NCBI RefSeq assembly: GCF_016801025.1
Contig: NZ_CP068983.1
Location: 3,092,501-3,156,500, forward strand
Source of the DNA: Paradevosia shaoguanensis
GTDB taxonomy: Bacteria > Pseudomonadota > Alphaproteobacteria > Rhizobiales > Devosiaceae
Direction of reading: 5' to 3'
Length of the DNA stretch: 64,000 nt
Under the pieces are notes generated by a model that was given only the letters and a program-made list of their open reading frames with translations, was not told the origin of the DNA and did no database searches. Numbering within the stretch: position 1 is the first letter of the stretch; every line of letters starts with the position of its first letter. The position numbers and the translations under genes are program-made. Positions 63,464 through 64,000 of this stretch are shown in pieces.

Positions 63464-63882
63464 GGGGTGTGGCCCGATTTGGGGGCGTTCTTTGACGAGG
63501 TGGGAGCGGGGGCTTTGTTGCCTGCCGGAGCTTTTCCATCTCCCCGATCTTTCTCACCTCGCCGATGTTCCTCACCGCCCCGATCTCCCCCGGGTGCAGA
63601 GCCGGGGCCTATGGGGCGCGCCACTCGCGTGGCATCATCCGTGGGTCCCGGGTCTTCGCCCGGGGAAGTAAGGGGGTGGGGCCGGGCGTGGGGGTGTGCT
63701 TCCGCTTCTGCTTCTGCTTGGCCCACATCGTCCACCTTGGGCCGATCCTCGTCGTAGATGATGCGTTCGGCGGAGCCGTCGAGGTCGTCGTATTGGCCGT
63801 TGCGGAGGGTCCAGAGGAAGACGACGAGGCCGATGAGGCCGAGGATGACCGAGATCGGGATGAGGTAGAGGAAGGTTTCCAT
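63460..63882 (-). CDS. ccoS: CcoS-type cbb3 oxidase assembly protein with long repeat-derived tail
   Basis: 140 residues; the first ~50 are typical CcoS (METFLYLIPISVILGLIGLVVFLWTLRNGQYDDLDG, quoted in pieces; one membrane helix at ~5-26 and the acidic YDDLDGSAERIIYDED). CcoS is normally about 50-65 residues and helps insert cofactors into cbb3 oxidase. Residues ~72-99 (SPGEDPGPTDDATRVARP and IGPGSAPGG) are encoded by palindromic unit copy E, and the rest is Lys/Gly/Ala-rich. ATG at 63882 shares a base with the ccoI stop. Confidence 0.85.
   Translation of the reverse strand: METFLYLIPISVILGLIGLVVFLWTLRNGQYDDLDGSAERIIYDEDRPKVDDVGQAEAEAEAHPHARPHPLTSPGEDPGPTDDATRVARPIGPGSAPGGDRGGEEHRRGEKDRGDGKAPAGNKAPAPTSSKNAPKSGHTP
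63585..63668 (+). repeat. Dispersed palindromic unit, copy E (inside ccoS coding frame)
   Basis: CTCCCCCGGG to CCCGGGGAAG. Same layout as copies A-D, though the central part is diverged (GCCACTCGCGTGGC). Unlike the others, it lies within a coding sequence, on the non-template orientation relative to ccoS, and keeps that frame open. Confidence 0.85.
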
Positions 63883-64000
63883 CAGGACACCTGTACCGGC
63901 CGTGCGCGCCGGACGGCGGGCTTGAAACTGGGGGCGTGCCAGCCTAGGCGGAGCGCGTTGAGGACCACGACGATCGAGGAGGCCGACATGGCGATGGCGG
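63882..64000 (-). CDS. ccoI: C-terminal end of CcoI/FixI-type P-type ATPase (partial)
   Basis: Only the last ~39 codons are in the window. AIAMSASSIVVVLNALRLGW is the conserved last membrane helix of heavy-metal P1B ATPases, continuing to QVS and TGA at 63884-63882. With ccoS directly after it, this is the copper exporter/assembly ATPase for cbb3 oxidase. The rest lies beyond the window edge. Confidence 0.85.
   Translation of the reverse strand, partial: AIAMSASSIVVVLNALRLGWHAPSFKPAVRRARPVQVS

Overview
The window is GC-rich, densely coded chromosomal DNA of an alphaproteobacterium, most likely a member of the Hyphomicrobiales and perhaps Devosia-like. That placement is inferred from the glgP-B-C-A-pgm-glgX cluster, the rhizobial-style urease cluster with extra genes, the ArsR-methyltransferase/metF pair, ccoI-ccoS and protein character; no rRNA or other marker gene is present to confirm it. 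I see no prophage, CRISPR array, integrase or complete insertion sequence.

Layout: 0-11.4 kb carries an aldo/keto reductase, an ArsR/AHSA1 pair with a self-overlapping operator, an ECF41-type sigma factor with its carboxymuconolactone decarboxylase partner and a matching promoter, a CAU-anticodon tRNA (tRNA-Ile2 type), an EEP-family enzyme, two glycosyltransferases, a 3-methyladenine glycosylase, a phosphohexomutase, a LysE exporter and a nucleoside hydrolase. 11.4-14.7 kb has an AI-2E-type permease and a KefC-type antiporter. 14.7-26.6 kb is the glycogen operon (glgP, glgB, glgC, glgA, pgm, glgX) followed by a metallophosphoesterase. 27-28 kb holds two small periplasmic proteins. 28.0-35.7 kb is the urease operon on the minus strand (ureD, A, B, orf, C, orf, orf, orf, E, F, orf, G), headed by a good sigma-54 promoter match.

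35.8-46.6 kb is more accessory in character: a META protein, two secreted Asn/Gly-rich proteins, an XRE regulator, a possible outer-membrane protein, ald with a divergent Lrp regulator, an ankyrin protein, an SDR and a DUF2461 protein. 46.7-57.2 kb contains ettA, tam, a hydrolase, rarD, divergent oxyR/katA, a DUF2336 protein and phoA behind a four-repeat Pho-box-like array. 57.3-61.8 kb is sulfur-amino-acid metabolism: a SahR-like regulator, metF, a three-gene operon of unknowns and an O-acetylhomoserine sulfhydrylase-type gene. 61.8-64 kb (minus strand) is ccoI (partial)-ccoS-nnrU-truncated haemoglobin-nsrR, linking cytochrome cbb3 maturation with nitric oxide response.

The most unusual material is non-coding: a family of five ~84-bp multi-hairpin palindromic units, one lying in frame inside ccoS and one inside a 240-bp MITE-like element whose CTAG duplication supplies the stop codons of both flanking genes; plus a second repeat family with two copies 16 kb apart.
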